This document shows positions 45,101 to 53,030 of a DNA stretch of 64,000 bases, piece after piece. The stretch is from positions 496,001 to 560,000 of the forward strand of contig JASSUJ010000001.1 of the NCBI GenBank assembly GCA_031963405.1, in the 5' to 3' direction. This DNA is from JASSUD01 sp031963405 (GTDB taxonomy: Bacteria > Pseudomonadota > Gammaproteobacteria > Burkholderiales > Burkholderiaceae). The translations under genes and the position numbers were made by a program. The stretch's first letter is position 1. Each line of letters begins with the position of its first letter. The notes below the pieces were generated by a model that searched no databases, was not told where the DNA came from, and worked only from the letters and a program-made list of their open reading frames with translations.

Positions 45101-45861
45101 AGGCGCATAAAGAACCCATGCCAATGAGTAGAACTGAATTAGCTGTAGGCTTAGGTCAAGCACTTTCCGGCCTCGCACCTCAAATTCAAGTAGCCCCCAC
45201 AGCTGGCGTTGAAGCAGTTATCGATTTGCCAACAATTTTGCAAGAGACGATCAAAACCTTGGGTGAGCGCAAACTTAGGCAGCAAAAGGTAGACGCTCAC
45301 CGCGTGGCAGACCTTTTAAAAAAACCTGAGGAACAGTCAAAAAGCTTACAGATATTTCGCCATGTTAAGCCGCAAATTGATGAAATGGCCGACTATGCGG
45401 CGCGCTGCTGGCAGCCTGTATTTGCCGCTCACACCTGGTCTGATGAAGACATCCAAGCGCTAGCTGAAGATGGCGTGCACCACTTGATGAATTACTTTAA
45501 AGCCGGAAAAGTCAATGAACTCTCTTCTCAAGAGCGCGTAGTCTTTGCCTTGATGAACGGTGAAAAAAGTAGCCGCTTAAGTGTTAAAAAAGAGGAATTG
45601 GGACAGACAAAAGGACGCTGGAGTACGCAAGGCTTCTTTGCAAAACCTGGTATTAAAGTCGAGACCAAAGAAAACGGGCCAGAAATATACTTCCCTTCCT
45701 CCACGAAGGCACATCCGAGCGTTTACGGCTATCGCCTAGGGTCACCGATTGAAGGACGGGTAGGCGATCCTCCCTATAAGGGACCGTTTAAGAATGAAAC
45801 GGAGGCCAACCAAAAAGCCAAAGAAGCGCGGGAGCAGAAAACTTCTTGTGTGGTGATGTAA
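42145..45861 (+). CDS. STAND NTPase, NB-ARC-like with TPRs and C-terminal CaaX box
   Basis: A 1238-residue protein. Residues 15-130 form a helical module shared with the N-terminus of the 46733 protein (here EALRKQIAEVYVEHGEVLDRL). The NTPase follows: P-loop MGPVGAGKTTLL (about 170-181), Walker B SLLILDG (about 243-249), sensor IYTTTQP, and a GYPGVIKALC motif (about 335) in the place of NB-ARC GLPLA. Residues 370-540 look like a winged-helix/ARC2 region, 560-890 like TPRs, then a charged coiled coil (905-960). The last residues are KTSCVVM, a perfect CaaX prenylation signal identical to that of N-Ras. STAND proteins are signal-triggered oligomerising switches. Host-directed or defence function is inference. 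Confidence 0.7.
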   Translation: MLNISTHYAQKALFPLSTDQITLDLRQAREHKRTHPEQADSLYTQVEKALLELAEQQNVQPLPLSEREERSETLQQEALRKQIAEVYVEHGEVLDRLKQTKQAQTCYEQAQAWDPLRTAAQLNLSLPATGPRFSLGRQAFQPAHYVNRTELTKLLDLLKEQDNAVIEVMGPVGAGKTTLLQHLSHPRPNPCFKDYDLLAWIDCRSVSSAHADIQAINHTLGHGNLSPQAALRQLANYVQQHPRSLLILDGVASNNIELISSWLKPLSGLGQLIYTTTQPLSASLSGSLGRPVKSLPLNLFNADQAKQLVQQHLSEQAKESLKDEDFSQVIKMTRGYPGVIKALCQHYQSRSVKFKNFADFLLQSHEHQSKRDALLGEIAQASLESLEEQALTDPIAARALTLLKQTAWLGGQSIPFDFFVDIVDKQKQVDFDAIQILYDKQLAMLEIDRDTQSLKLNSAFVSVVQKQFESEQHLLLEKNIQRLSEVFSYLTNNEGKQGHKSQPDDLKPYADLVDTLLFETCVRPFPSEEKTSLLGQTLSLSENKLTLLSQVLALGSSLARLYYLHHGALQLAYERLDKAQDFFKLEISEELMAHFEQEPESFTSRSISQEEAQLLKLYSQEYLYQKATLASQLTPRGQVPASVAQNFKKSYAIQVNLGEHVKPDAIAYTLLNFARALRKQERLINALETYGKLKQWMEQYPELFDEVTRAKLLIDQGIIEKEAQDNSGETDPNYTTAINMLRETHDVYLRNKNIAGNQDRNLGMVSIYLGEAYLADKQFELGIQHTCQILHYDGARQQNQARAYFTLARAFDEAGYSALAKLFIDQAAPLQIKAYQATTEEWRLKIEVKLLARYQKTEPLVQMNQWKTQTDLAEHCRQSLVDSSAPSQHLSLAKIQELEDQAYNWLWRHQDKTKVAAKRVEAEETQAKNDNAKKEAAERLEVQRQQDEVWYQEFAHRTKLDNPYAISFAQQFKEKLGDKILNKLREAHKEPMPMSRTELAVGLGQALSGLAPQIQVAPTAGVEAVIDLPTILQETIKTLGERKLRQQKVDAHRVADLLKKPEEQSKSLQIFRHVKPQIDEMADYAARCWQPVFAAHTWSDEDIQALAEDGVHHLMNYFKAGKVNELSSQERVVFALMNGEKSSRLSVKKEELGQTKGRWSTQGFFAKPGIKVETKENGPEIYFPSSTKAHPSVYGYRLGSPIEGRVGDPPYKGPFKNETEANQKAKEAREQKTSCVVM

Positions 45862-46038
45862 CCGCAGTGGATTCACACAAGCGCTACCCAATTCCAAAGA
45901 ACCGCTTGAACGCCTTCATTAGAGAAGCGATCAGGAGAAGGTAGCGCTAGGATTAGGAAGGTATAACGTGTGCGATTCACAGACATCGGTGCGGCACCAA
46001 GGCGCGAAGGGAAAGTTATTCTTCTAAGCAGCTAAGCA

Positions 46039-46077
46039 CACGACGGTGGTGAGGGCAGGCCCCTCGCCACCGTCGTG
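46039..46077. repeat. Strong hairpin downstream of the CaaX STAND gene
   Basis: A 17-base stem CACGACGGTGGTGAGGG/CCCTCGCCACCGTCGTG with one mismatch and a 5-base loop, no T-run. Same plan as 41165-41209. Confidence 0.55.
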
Positions 46078-46147
46078 CCTCCATTTCCTCGTAACGCTAA
46101 CAGGCAAGCATGGCTGGCTGTTTTGCGCATGGGCTTAAACCACAAAG

Positions 46148-46386
46148 TTTATATTTTTAGTGAATGAAATTTTTTCACGGTTTCCCATTTTTAGGCTTGA
46201 ATGCTAGAAGCTGAATAGCAGCACACCCGTGGTCTGATCGAGGCATTCAAACACTGGCTGAGGATGGCGAAAGTACTTTCGCTAAAAAGCGAAGGGATTT
46301 TCGCTTGATATTTTCTGGAACCGTTGTAGTTTCTGGAGGCGAGAGGCGGAATCGAGCCAACGTACATGGCTTTGCAAGCCGCTGTG
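46148..46386. repeat. Direct repeat R2 with tRNA-Cys 3' fragment
   Basis: About 240 bases, roughly 85-90% identical by eye to R3 (52664-52904) and in the same orientation. Shared landmarks are TTTATATTTTTAGTGAATGA, GAATAGCAGCACAC, GTGGTCTGATCGAG, ATTCAAACACTGG, and GGAACCGTTGTAGTT leading into the tRNA-Cys end. It separates the two convergent STAND genes. Apart from R2 and the hairpin at 46039, the 871-base gap 45862-46732 shows no gene. Confidence 0.75.
46334..46385 (-). pseudogene. tRNA-Cys(GCA) 3' fragment in R2
   Basis: The minus strand reads CGGCTTGCAAAGCC (anticodon arm, GCA), TTGGCTCGATTCCGCC (T-arm) and TCTCGCC-T-CCA (acceptor end). The 5' half is absent: no GGCGAGA strand follows upstream. 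This is a degenerate att-site-like remnant. Confidence 0.65.
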
Positions 46387-46732
46387 TTTGCTTTATTTTT
46401 CAAAGGCCTCAGCCATTTTCACTTTCGCCATTGAGCCAAATTAGGCGCCGGGCAGCCTTATTAGGCGGGGATATTAATCATGATGGCGAAAGTGATATTC
46501 CATCTATTTCAGAAAAGATTTGCTGAAGACTTCAAGGAAAAAGTTTCAAGATATAGATATTCAATAATTCGTCTTACGTGTAGACGCCGCTGAAAGTTGA
46601 CTTAAGCCTATGCAGATCGGCCTGTGACTGCCGTTCAATAACATCAGTTTGGTGCGCCCAACATGAGCGTACCAAACAATAATGTTCTTTCAGCACCTAT
46701 CAAAAAAGTAGTCATAGCAACTAACTCTATGG

Positions 46733-49700
46733 CTACTTCTTTATTCTTTTTCTAGGAAATAGATCAGGAAATACCGCCCCTAATGGAGGCAATCTTTTAT
46801 TTGAATCCATATTTTCTATTATAAGAGACGATTCACTTTCCATATCTTCGTTATCAGAACTTCTCTCGCTTGTTGCAGGAAGAAATTCATCTTCCCTATC
46901 CTCCTCATCAAGATGAGTTTCGGATAAAAAATCAGCTAGGGTTTCCTCTCTGACTCCTTCAAAAGCCCGAAATATAGTTTGGAATTGCTCATTGCTAATT
47001 GGAATAGGTTTTCCTGGGCCAGTCGGGGTATAAAAATGTAACGCTTCATCGTGGTAATAAAGGTTAGTTATATCCTTCTTATCGAACAGGTAATCTTTAT
47101 AAAAGCGTTGAAGTTCATCAGGAGATAGATAGGGCAATATGGAATACGCTTGATGAGGAAACTGGTCAAATATCCTATGTGCAGTATTAGCCTCGCCTGT
47201 CCTTAATAAATGGCCAATCTCCTCCAAAACCCCAGACGGGGTCATCAAGTAATGGCTTGATGTTTCGACCATGTTTGTTATCCCATCAAGACCCTGACTC
47301 TGCGCTAACCGCTTGTTCGAGCGATTTTCAATTGGCTCATTGGCGAACACCAGCGGGGCGATTACGCTGATTACCTTTGATTTTTCCTCCAAATCCTGAG
47401 CCTGCTCGAACCATTTTTTCAAGAGAGTAAGGATTGAATCATCCGTAGCCACCAATCTAACTAATAGCTGGGCTATTTTTTCTTTGCGCCAATAATTCCG
47501 CTCCTGCTCAAACCATTTTTTCAGGACAGTAAGGATTGAACCATCCGTGGCCGCCAGTGAGACTAATCTCTCAACTTTCTCTGCTTCTGATTCATAAAAA
47601 TCGTTTAGCTCGAACCATTTTTTCAAGAGAGTACCAATTGACTCATTCTTGGGCATCAGCGAGGCTAATGCCAAGACTGTGCTTATTTTGACTGTGCTTA
47701 TTTCGATCCGAGCAGCGTGTCCCTGTTCACACCATTCTTGCAGAAAAATAAGGATTGAACTATCCGTGGCTGCCAGCGGAGCTAATGCCAAAGCTATGCT
47801 TGCTTTGACCTGATAATCCCTCTCCTTCTCGAACCAATTTTTCAAGAGAGTACCAATTGCCTCATTCTTGGGCATCAGCGGGGCTAATGCCCAAATTATC
47901 GCTCCTTTAAGCTGAGAGTGCTGCGCATACCATTGTTGCAAGAGACTAAAGATCTGCTCATTCGTAATCGACAGCGGAGCTAATGCCTGGGCTATCTCTG
48001 CTTTGATCTGATAATCCGGCTCCTGCTTGAACCAATTTTTCAAGGGAGTACCAATTGCCTCATTCTTGGGCATCAGCGGGGCTAATGCCCAAATTATCGC
48101 TCCTTTAAGCTGAGAATGCTGCGCATACCATTGTTGCAAGAGACTAAAGATCTGCCCATTCGTAATCGACAGCGGAGCTAATGCCTGGACTATCTCTGCT
48201 TTGATCTGATAATCCGGCTCCTCCTCGAACCAATTTTGCAAAAGATTACGGATTGAATCATCCGTGGCCACCAACGGAGTTAATACCGAGGCTATTTTTG
48301 CTCTGATCAGATAATTCTCCTCTTGCTTCAGATCCCACTCGACCCATTCTTTCAAGAGATTACAGATTAACTTATTCGTGGCTGCCGGCGAGAGGAGTAT
48401 CTTGGTTATCCTTATTTTAAACACAGGATTCCGCTCTTGCGCAAACCATTTTCTCACGCTAGTACGGATTGATTCATCTGTAGCTACCCATGGGACGAAT
48501 GCCTCAACTATCTCTGCTTTATCCCGAGAATCCACAGCCTCAGACACGACCCATTTTTTCAAGAGATTACGGATTAACTCATCCGCGTCCACCAATGGAA
48601 TTAATACCCTGATTAGCTCCAACGAAACGAACTGCTTCTGCTCCTCCTCACTCCATTTTTCCAAGAGAGTACGGACTGACTTATTCTTAGCTATCAGCGG
48701 GATGAAAGCCTTGACTATCTCTTCTCTGCACTCAAAACCCTGCTTCTGCTGGAACCATTTTTGCAAGAGAATAAGGATTGAATCCTCCGTGGCCACCAGC
48801 GGCGCGAATGCCTTCACTATCTCTTTTTTGGCCCAAGGTTCCTGCTCCTGCTCGAACCATTTTTCCAAAAGAATACGAATCGACTTATCCGTAGCCACCA
48901 GCGGTGCGAATGCCTCGACTATCGCTTCTCTGCCCGGAATTCCGCTGCCCGAATAATACTGATCCTGCTCCTGTTCGAACAATTTTTCGAAGAAAGTACG
49001 AATTGACTTATCTGTAGCCACCAGCGGCGCGAATGCGGCGATTATCTCTCTGCTTTTCCAAAAATGCCGCTCCTGCGCAAACCATTTTCTCAAGAAGGTT
49101 AGGATTGTCTGCGCGCTGGTATACTTGCTTAAGATCTTAGCTATATTAAATGCATAATCAGTGTCTGCATAAGCATTGCCTATAGCTTTTAGTATTTCAG
49201 TGAGAAATTGAAAAATTTCATCCGACACAGTCAGACGCGTTTCCCAGACGCCAACAATTCCTTTTTTATATATAGGATATTTCTTACAGAATGCCAATAA
49301 CAAATGCTCAGGATAAGCAGGCGATCTAGCTAATGAGCTCCTGCCAAGCATTTCATTATAAAAACCTTCTCCGTCGATCCATACCTCAATCTCAAATGCC
49401 TCCTCTAGCTCTTTTTCTAAGCGCTCAATGGTAGATTCAGTCAATCGAGCACGTGCCTCATGCAAGCAATACATAATCAAGTCAAGATGGGCCTTCCCAA
49501 TTAAATCCCGGGGGGGTTTTTCTAATAAATTAAAGAAACCCTCAAGCGTTGCTTCGTTTTCTAATAACCCGGCAACCATCCACCATACAATTTGATAGCG
49601 TGGGTTATATTTATGTTCATTGACAAACTGCCGAAGTTCTTCTTGCCCTAATACCAGGCCCTTTTCTGTTACTTCAGCCGGCGTCTTGTATTCTCCCTTC

Positions 49701-52558
49701 TCGCTCAAATAGGCTTGAAAATGTTTCGCTAAAAACTTCGCGGCAAAAAATTCCTGAAACGTCAAATGCCTGAATTGGTAGCTACGGTGACTTTCCTCTG
49801 CATCATCGGTATGCAGGAACGAGAGTTTTTTAAAGTTGGCTTCCCACGTAAAGGGGAGGTTCACCCCTTTTCTAGCAAGCTGCTTAACGAGCTTACTCAG
49901 GTCATGCTGATGAAATTCAATTTGATTACGTTGTAATCCCTGAAAAGCTAAGGTACTCAAAAAATCCTGTTCAGCTTGCACCAATTTCTCGAGTCGGAAC
50001 GGGCTTAGCGCATTAATATGGCTCGCAGTTAATGGCTCTCCCCCTTCCCATTTGCCTAGACGCAGCATATCCTTACGCCATAATTTATTCATCATGATTT
50101 GATATAACGCCGTAACGGTCATCGCGCCTGGCGCTTCTTTCTGCAGTCGCTTGATTTCATCCCAACTGTAACAAAGCGCGTCCAACTGGACCGGCACGTT
50201 GACCAATTCACGGATGAAGGTATTGGCCTCGATGAGGCGCTTCATCTCCTCAGCCTGCAAAGACGGCATAATGTCCTGATTGTCGAGATAAGCAGTCACG
50301 TTCTCTTGGCTAAAACCCACCGTTTCCAACTCCAAATCTATCGGACCGGCTTGCCTCAAATCAACATAGGGCCGGGATGTAATCACTACTGCAGGCTGAT
50401 TAAGTAACTGCTTAAGAAACCCGGCCATCGGTGTGTGTTCACCCCATTCCTGCGCCACTTCATCCCAGCCATCAAGCACAAAGAGAGTTCTATTTTTAGC
50501 AGGGCCGTCAATTTGCGCGGCGAGCGCCTTCGCTAAAGTCTGGCCATTGGGGTAGGGATAGAAATAGATTTTATGAAACAAGGTGGCCAGATCACAGCTT
50601 TTTTTGCCTTTGAGTGTACGCAGCGGAATCCACAGCAGGTAGTCAAAGCGATCGCTCCATTGTGCTTTTTGGGTGTACTCGTAGACGATTTTTTTGGATA
50701 AAGTCGTTTTGCCCGCCCCGGCCCCGCCTAGGATTAGGATCCGTTTTGGGATTACGTTCTTGCCGTTGCTTAATTTCCGGGGCTCAAATAGCATTTCGAG
50801 AGGGACCAATTTCTGTGGATTGGAATTGATCGTTTCGAAATTTTGTCGGCGATGAAAGTGGTTTGGTGAGGCCTCCTTCGCTTCAGGATTTTTCTCATCC
50901 TGCTTCTGAGATTTTTCCTCTTTTTGGCTCCCTTTTTCGTGTTCCACAATCGCCAGATTGATATAGCAACGCTCTATTGGTAGAGATTGGCCTGACAAAC
51001 GTTGAATCGAGAGGCTCTTGGAAGAATAAGAGGCCTCTAGCGCTAATCGAATCGTAGCGGGTTCTACAAGCGCTTCGCCATTGATATGTTTAATTATTTC
51101 AGCGATACGCTCATAGATACTCTCATAGGCTTTCTGAAGACTCAGTTCGCGTAGATTGGAGGCGCTGTCTTTTTCCAATGCTTTGAGCGCTGTTACACAC
51201 GTCTGATGCAGGAATAACGAAAATGTCTGCTTTGTCAAAGTACGAGAATGGTCTTCGCGTAACTTTTTCATACAGGCCTGGTAGATTTCGTTTTCCATCT
51301 TCCCAATGCACGGCTCCTGTTTAACAAAAAGCCGTTTTAATAGCTTAAAAAAGCCTACGTACGCGCCTTCATCCTTATACGTTTGTCGCCCCTCCCAAAT
51401 TTTTGGCTCGCACCATATAGGGTCTTCAATTCGAATCCTAGTAGATTTATGAATAGACGCCGGGAAACATTTTTCAGCAGTATTGTTGAGCAATATAGGA
51501 ATAACGCCATGCTCTTCTTTTGTGCACTCAAAACGGATTTGTAAAAAGACTAATTCTGTCAACACATGATGAAAGTCAGGCTCTTTTAAATGTTTGTTGA
51601 CGACCTCGCGTAGTGCTCCTTCAATTGTTTCGATGTCGCTAGTAGAACCGACTTTCTTATAAGCATTTTTAATATCAGTGCTATAGCCTTGATAGCACGA
51701 CGATGCCATATAGCGTCCAAGTACTTCCGAGCCGCACAAAATAACGCGAGCCACCGATCCTGTATGACCCGGCAATAAACAGAGTTGACTCGATAAAATA
51801 TCGTTGGCCTTGGCCTCATCCTTCGGAGTAGCTGGAAGCGGCAAAGTTTGGTGCCCGCTGGCTGTGCGATCAGAATATAGATTGGAACGTAGATCGGATA
51901 ACCACTTAATAAACTTTTGAGACACTCCCGCATCAGCTGTTCCAAAACGGTGATTGTTATGCGCATAGACCAGAAAAAGGCTAGGTGATGCTTGGCACAA
52001 ATCCAAGTCCTGAAACTGTTTCAGGATGGTCTCAAATACGTCCCTCACCCAATGATGATGTTCATGTAGTTGAGGTTCTGCCGGTCTAGACGGCGAGGGA
52101 GAGGAAGCTCTCACAGGAGAAGCTACAGAGGGGGAAGCCGCGACTATTGCGGGACTTGCAGGCAACGCAGCATGGACATTAGAGGCGGCTAGTATTTTTT
52201 TATAGCTCCATGCTTCCGCTTTTTTAAGACTCGCTTTTGCTTTGTCGTGCTTATCCAATTTCTCTAGGACTTCTGCGCGCTCGCGATAAATATCGATAAT
52301 GCTCTGCCGCAAGGCCTCTTCACCCGCTGTCTGAGGTGTACTGGCTCGGGTTAAGGCAACTCTTGCCTCCGATAATTGCAGTACACCTTCTTTATTCGCA
52401 ACATACTTAAAGGCCACTTTTGCTTGTCCATACAAAACTAAGGCCATCTCGAAATGATGCATCTCCTTGTAGACACGAGCCTCGTCCAAATGGTTTTGTG
52501 CCCGCATCTGCAGCTGTTTATTTATTAAAGCTTGGGGAATGGGGCTAGCAGCAAGCAT
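46733..52558 (-). CDS. Giant NACHT NTPase with TIR/SEFIR-like region and HEAT-type repeats
   Basis: 1941 residues. Residues 1-130 are the helical module shared with the 42145 protein (EALRQSIIDIYRERAEVLEKL). Residues 145-175 are Ser/Pro linker. Residues 175-400 look like a TIR/SEFIR-type fold (SLFLVYAHNN, IKWLSDLRSNLYSDR, RVILCGSEVLGRYM). NACHT follows: P-loop ILGGAGAGKTTLSKK (about 605-619), Walker B LFVLDGWDEVA (about 688-698), VVITSRPY (about 720), and a post-NACHT helical segment with FRHLTFQEFFAAKFL (about 925). Residues 1145-1745 hold about 17 HEAT-like units of about 33 residues with a conserved KWFEQ core. It ends acidic, then PRKRIKK, an NLS-like tail. No good Shine-Dalgarno, so the start could be residue 18. 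bNACHT defence or host-directed NLR-like role is inference. Confidence 0.72.
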   Translation of the reverse strand: MLAASPIPQALINKQLQMRAQNHLDEARVYKEMHHFEMALVLYGQAKVAFKYVANKEGVLQLSEARVALTRASTPQTAGEEALRQSIIDIYRERAEVLEKLDKHDKAKASLKKAEAWSYKKILAASNVHAALPASPAIVAASPSVASPVRASSPSPSRPAEPQLHEHHHWVRDVFETILKQFQDLDLCQASPSLFLVYAHNNHRFGTADAGVSQKFIKWLSDLRSNLYSDRTASGHQTLPLPATPKDEAKANDILSSQLCLLPGHTGSVARVILCGSEVLGRYMASSCYQGYSTDIKNAYKKVGSTSDIETIEGALREVVNKHLKEPDFHHVLTELVFLQIRFECTKEEHGVIPILLNNTAEKCFPASIHKSTRIRIEDPIWCEPKIWEGRQTYKDEGAYVGFFKLLKRLFVKQEPCIGKMENEIYQACMKKLREDHSRTLTKQTFSLFLHQTCVTALKALEKDSASNLRELSLQKAYESIYERIAEIIKHINGEALVEPATIRLALEASYSSKSLSIQRLSGQSLPIERCYINLAIVEHEKGSQKEEKSQKQDEKNPEAKEASPNHFHRRQNFETINSNPQKLVPLEMLFEPRKLSNGKNVIPKRILILGGAGAGKTTLSKKIVYEYTQKAQWSDRFDYLLWIPLRTLKGKKSCDLATLFHKIYFYPYPNGQTLAKALAAQIDGPAKNRTLFVLDGWDEVAQEWGEHTPMAGFLKQLLNQPAVVITSRPYVDLRQAGPIDLELETVGFSQENVTAYLDNQDIMPSLQAEEMKRLIEANTFIRELVNVPVQLDALCYSWDEIKRLQKEAPGAMTVTALYQIMMNKLWRKDMLRLGKWEGGEPLTASHINALSPFRLEKLVQAEQDFLSTLAFQGLQRNQIEFHQHDLSKLVKQLARKGVNLPFTWEANFKKLSFLHTDDAEESHRSYQFRHLTFQEFFAAKFLAKHFQAYLSEKGEYKTPAEVTEKGLVLGQEELRQFVNEHKYNPRYQIVWWMVAGLLENEATLEGFFNLLEKPPRDLIGKAHLDLIMYCLHEARARLTESTIERLEKELEEAFEIEVWIDGEGFYNEMLGRSSLARSPAYPEHLLLAFCKKYPIYKKGIVGVWETRLTVSDEIFQFLTEILKAIGNAYADTDYAFNIAKILSKYTSAQTILTFLRKWFAQERHFWKSREIIAAFAPLVATDKSIRTFFEKLFEQEQDQYYSGSGIPGREAIVEAFAPLVATDKSIRILLEKWFEQEQEPWAKKEIVKAFAPLVATEDSILILLQKWFQQKQGFECREEIVKAFIPLIAKNKSVRTLLEKWSEEEQKQFVSLELIRVLIPLVDADELIRNLLKKWVVSEAVDSRDKAEIVEAFVPWVATDESIRTSVRKWFAQERNPVFKIRITKILLSPAATNKLICNLLKEWVEWDLKQEENYLIRAKIASVLTPLVATDDSIRNLLQNWFEEEPDYQIKAEIVQALAPLSITNGQIFSLLQQWYAQHSQLKGAIIWALAPLMPKNEAIGTPLKNWFKQEPDYQIKAEIAQALAPLSITNEQIFSLLQQWYAQHSQLKGAIIWALAPLMPKNEAIGTLLKNWFEKERDYQVKASIALALAPLAATDSSILIFLQEWCEQGHAARIEISTVKISTVLALASLMPKNESIGTLLKKWFELNDFYESEAEKVERLVSLAATDGSILTVLKKWFEQERNYWRKEKIAQLLVRLVATDDSILTLLKKWFEQAQDLEEKSKVISVIAPLVFANEPIENRSNKRLAQSQGLDGITNMVETSSHYLMTPSGVLEEIGHLLRTGEANTAHRIFDQFPHQAYSILPYLSPDELQRFYKDYLFDKKDITNLYYHDEALHFYTPTGPGKPIPISNEQFQTIFRAFEGVREETLADFLSETHLDEEDREDEFLPATSERSSDNEDMESESSLIIENMDSNKRLPPLGAVFPDLFPRKRIKK
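47834..48230. repeat. 198-bp tandem duplication inside the NACHT gene
   Basis: The segment beginning CCAATTTTTCAAGAGAGTACC at 47834 recurs at 48032 (one phase of 198 bases) with very few differences. A third, diverged phase begins at 48230. Each 198-base unit encodes two 33-residue HEAT-like repeats, so the array is still expanding or homogenising. Confidence 0.75.
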
Positions 52559-52663
52559 ATTGTTTTTTTTAGGATTAATTGTTTGATGTTGCGGATGAAT
52601 ACTGACAGTACTGATGAGCTTATCAAAGAGAAGTATCAGCGTGCGAGACGGGAAATAGCTGAG

Positions 52664-52904
52664 TTTATATTTTTAGTGAATGAAATTTTTTCACGGTTTC
52701 ACATTTTTAGGCTTGAATGCCAGAAATTGAATAGCAGCACACACGTGGTCTGATCGAGACATTCAAACACTGGGGCTAAGGATAGTGAGAGTACTTCCGC
52801 TAAAAAACGAAGGGATTTTGCTTGATATTTCTGGAACCGTTGTAGTTCCTGGAGGCGAGAGTCGGAATCGAACCAACGTCAACGGCTTTGCAGGCCGACG
52901 CATA
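52664..52904. repeat. Direct repeat R3 with tRNA-Cys 3' fragment
   Basis: Second full copy of the R2 repeat, 105 bases upstream of the NACHT gene start and upstream of smpB. It closes the R1-R2-R3 bordered island on the right. Confidence 0.75.
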
Positions 52905-52906
52905 CT
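52850..52906 (-). pseudogene. tRNA-Cys(GCA) 3' half in R3
   Basis: The minus strand reads CGGCCTGCAAAGCCG (intact anticodon arm, GCA), TTGGTTCGATTCCGAC (T-arm) and TCTCGCC-T-CCA. The D-arm and 5' acceptor strand are replaced by unrelated sequence (TGCTTCCCAGTATGCG), so it cannot fold as a tRNA. It is better preserved than the R2 copy, suggesting R3 is closer to the original attachment site. Confidence 0.75.
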
Positions 52907-53030
52907 GGGAAGCAAAAGTCATCAGCTAACTTAGGCAAACCTTCCTCGAGCCATTAGCTATCACTATTTGCTCATCATAACGCGGTACACTGTTGACCAT
53001 CTTCTGTTTGCCGATTTTTCATTTTTCCTT

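Noticed and set aside
47834..48230. CRISPR-like array in the NACHT gene
   Set aside because: Repeats are in-frame 99/198-base protein repeats with no unique spacers and no cas genes.
48378..48956. 192-codon plus-strand ORF inside the NACHT gene
   Set aside because: It is the antisense shadow of the HEAT-like repeats; its repetitive sequence follows from the repeats on the coding strand.
52850..52920. Complete tRNA-Cys gene
   Set aside because: The 5' acceptor strand (GGCGAGA) and D-arm are absent, so it cannot fold; kept only as a 3' fragment.
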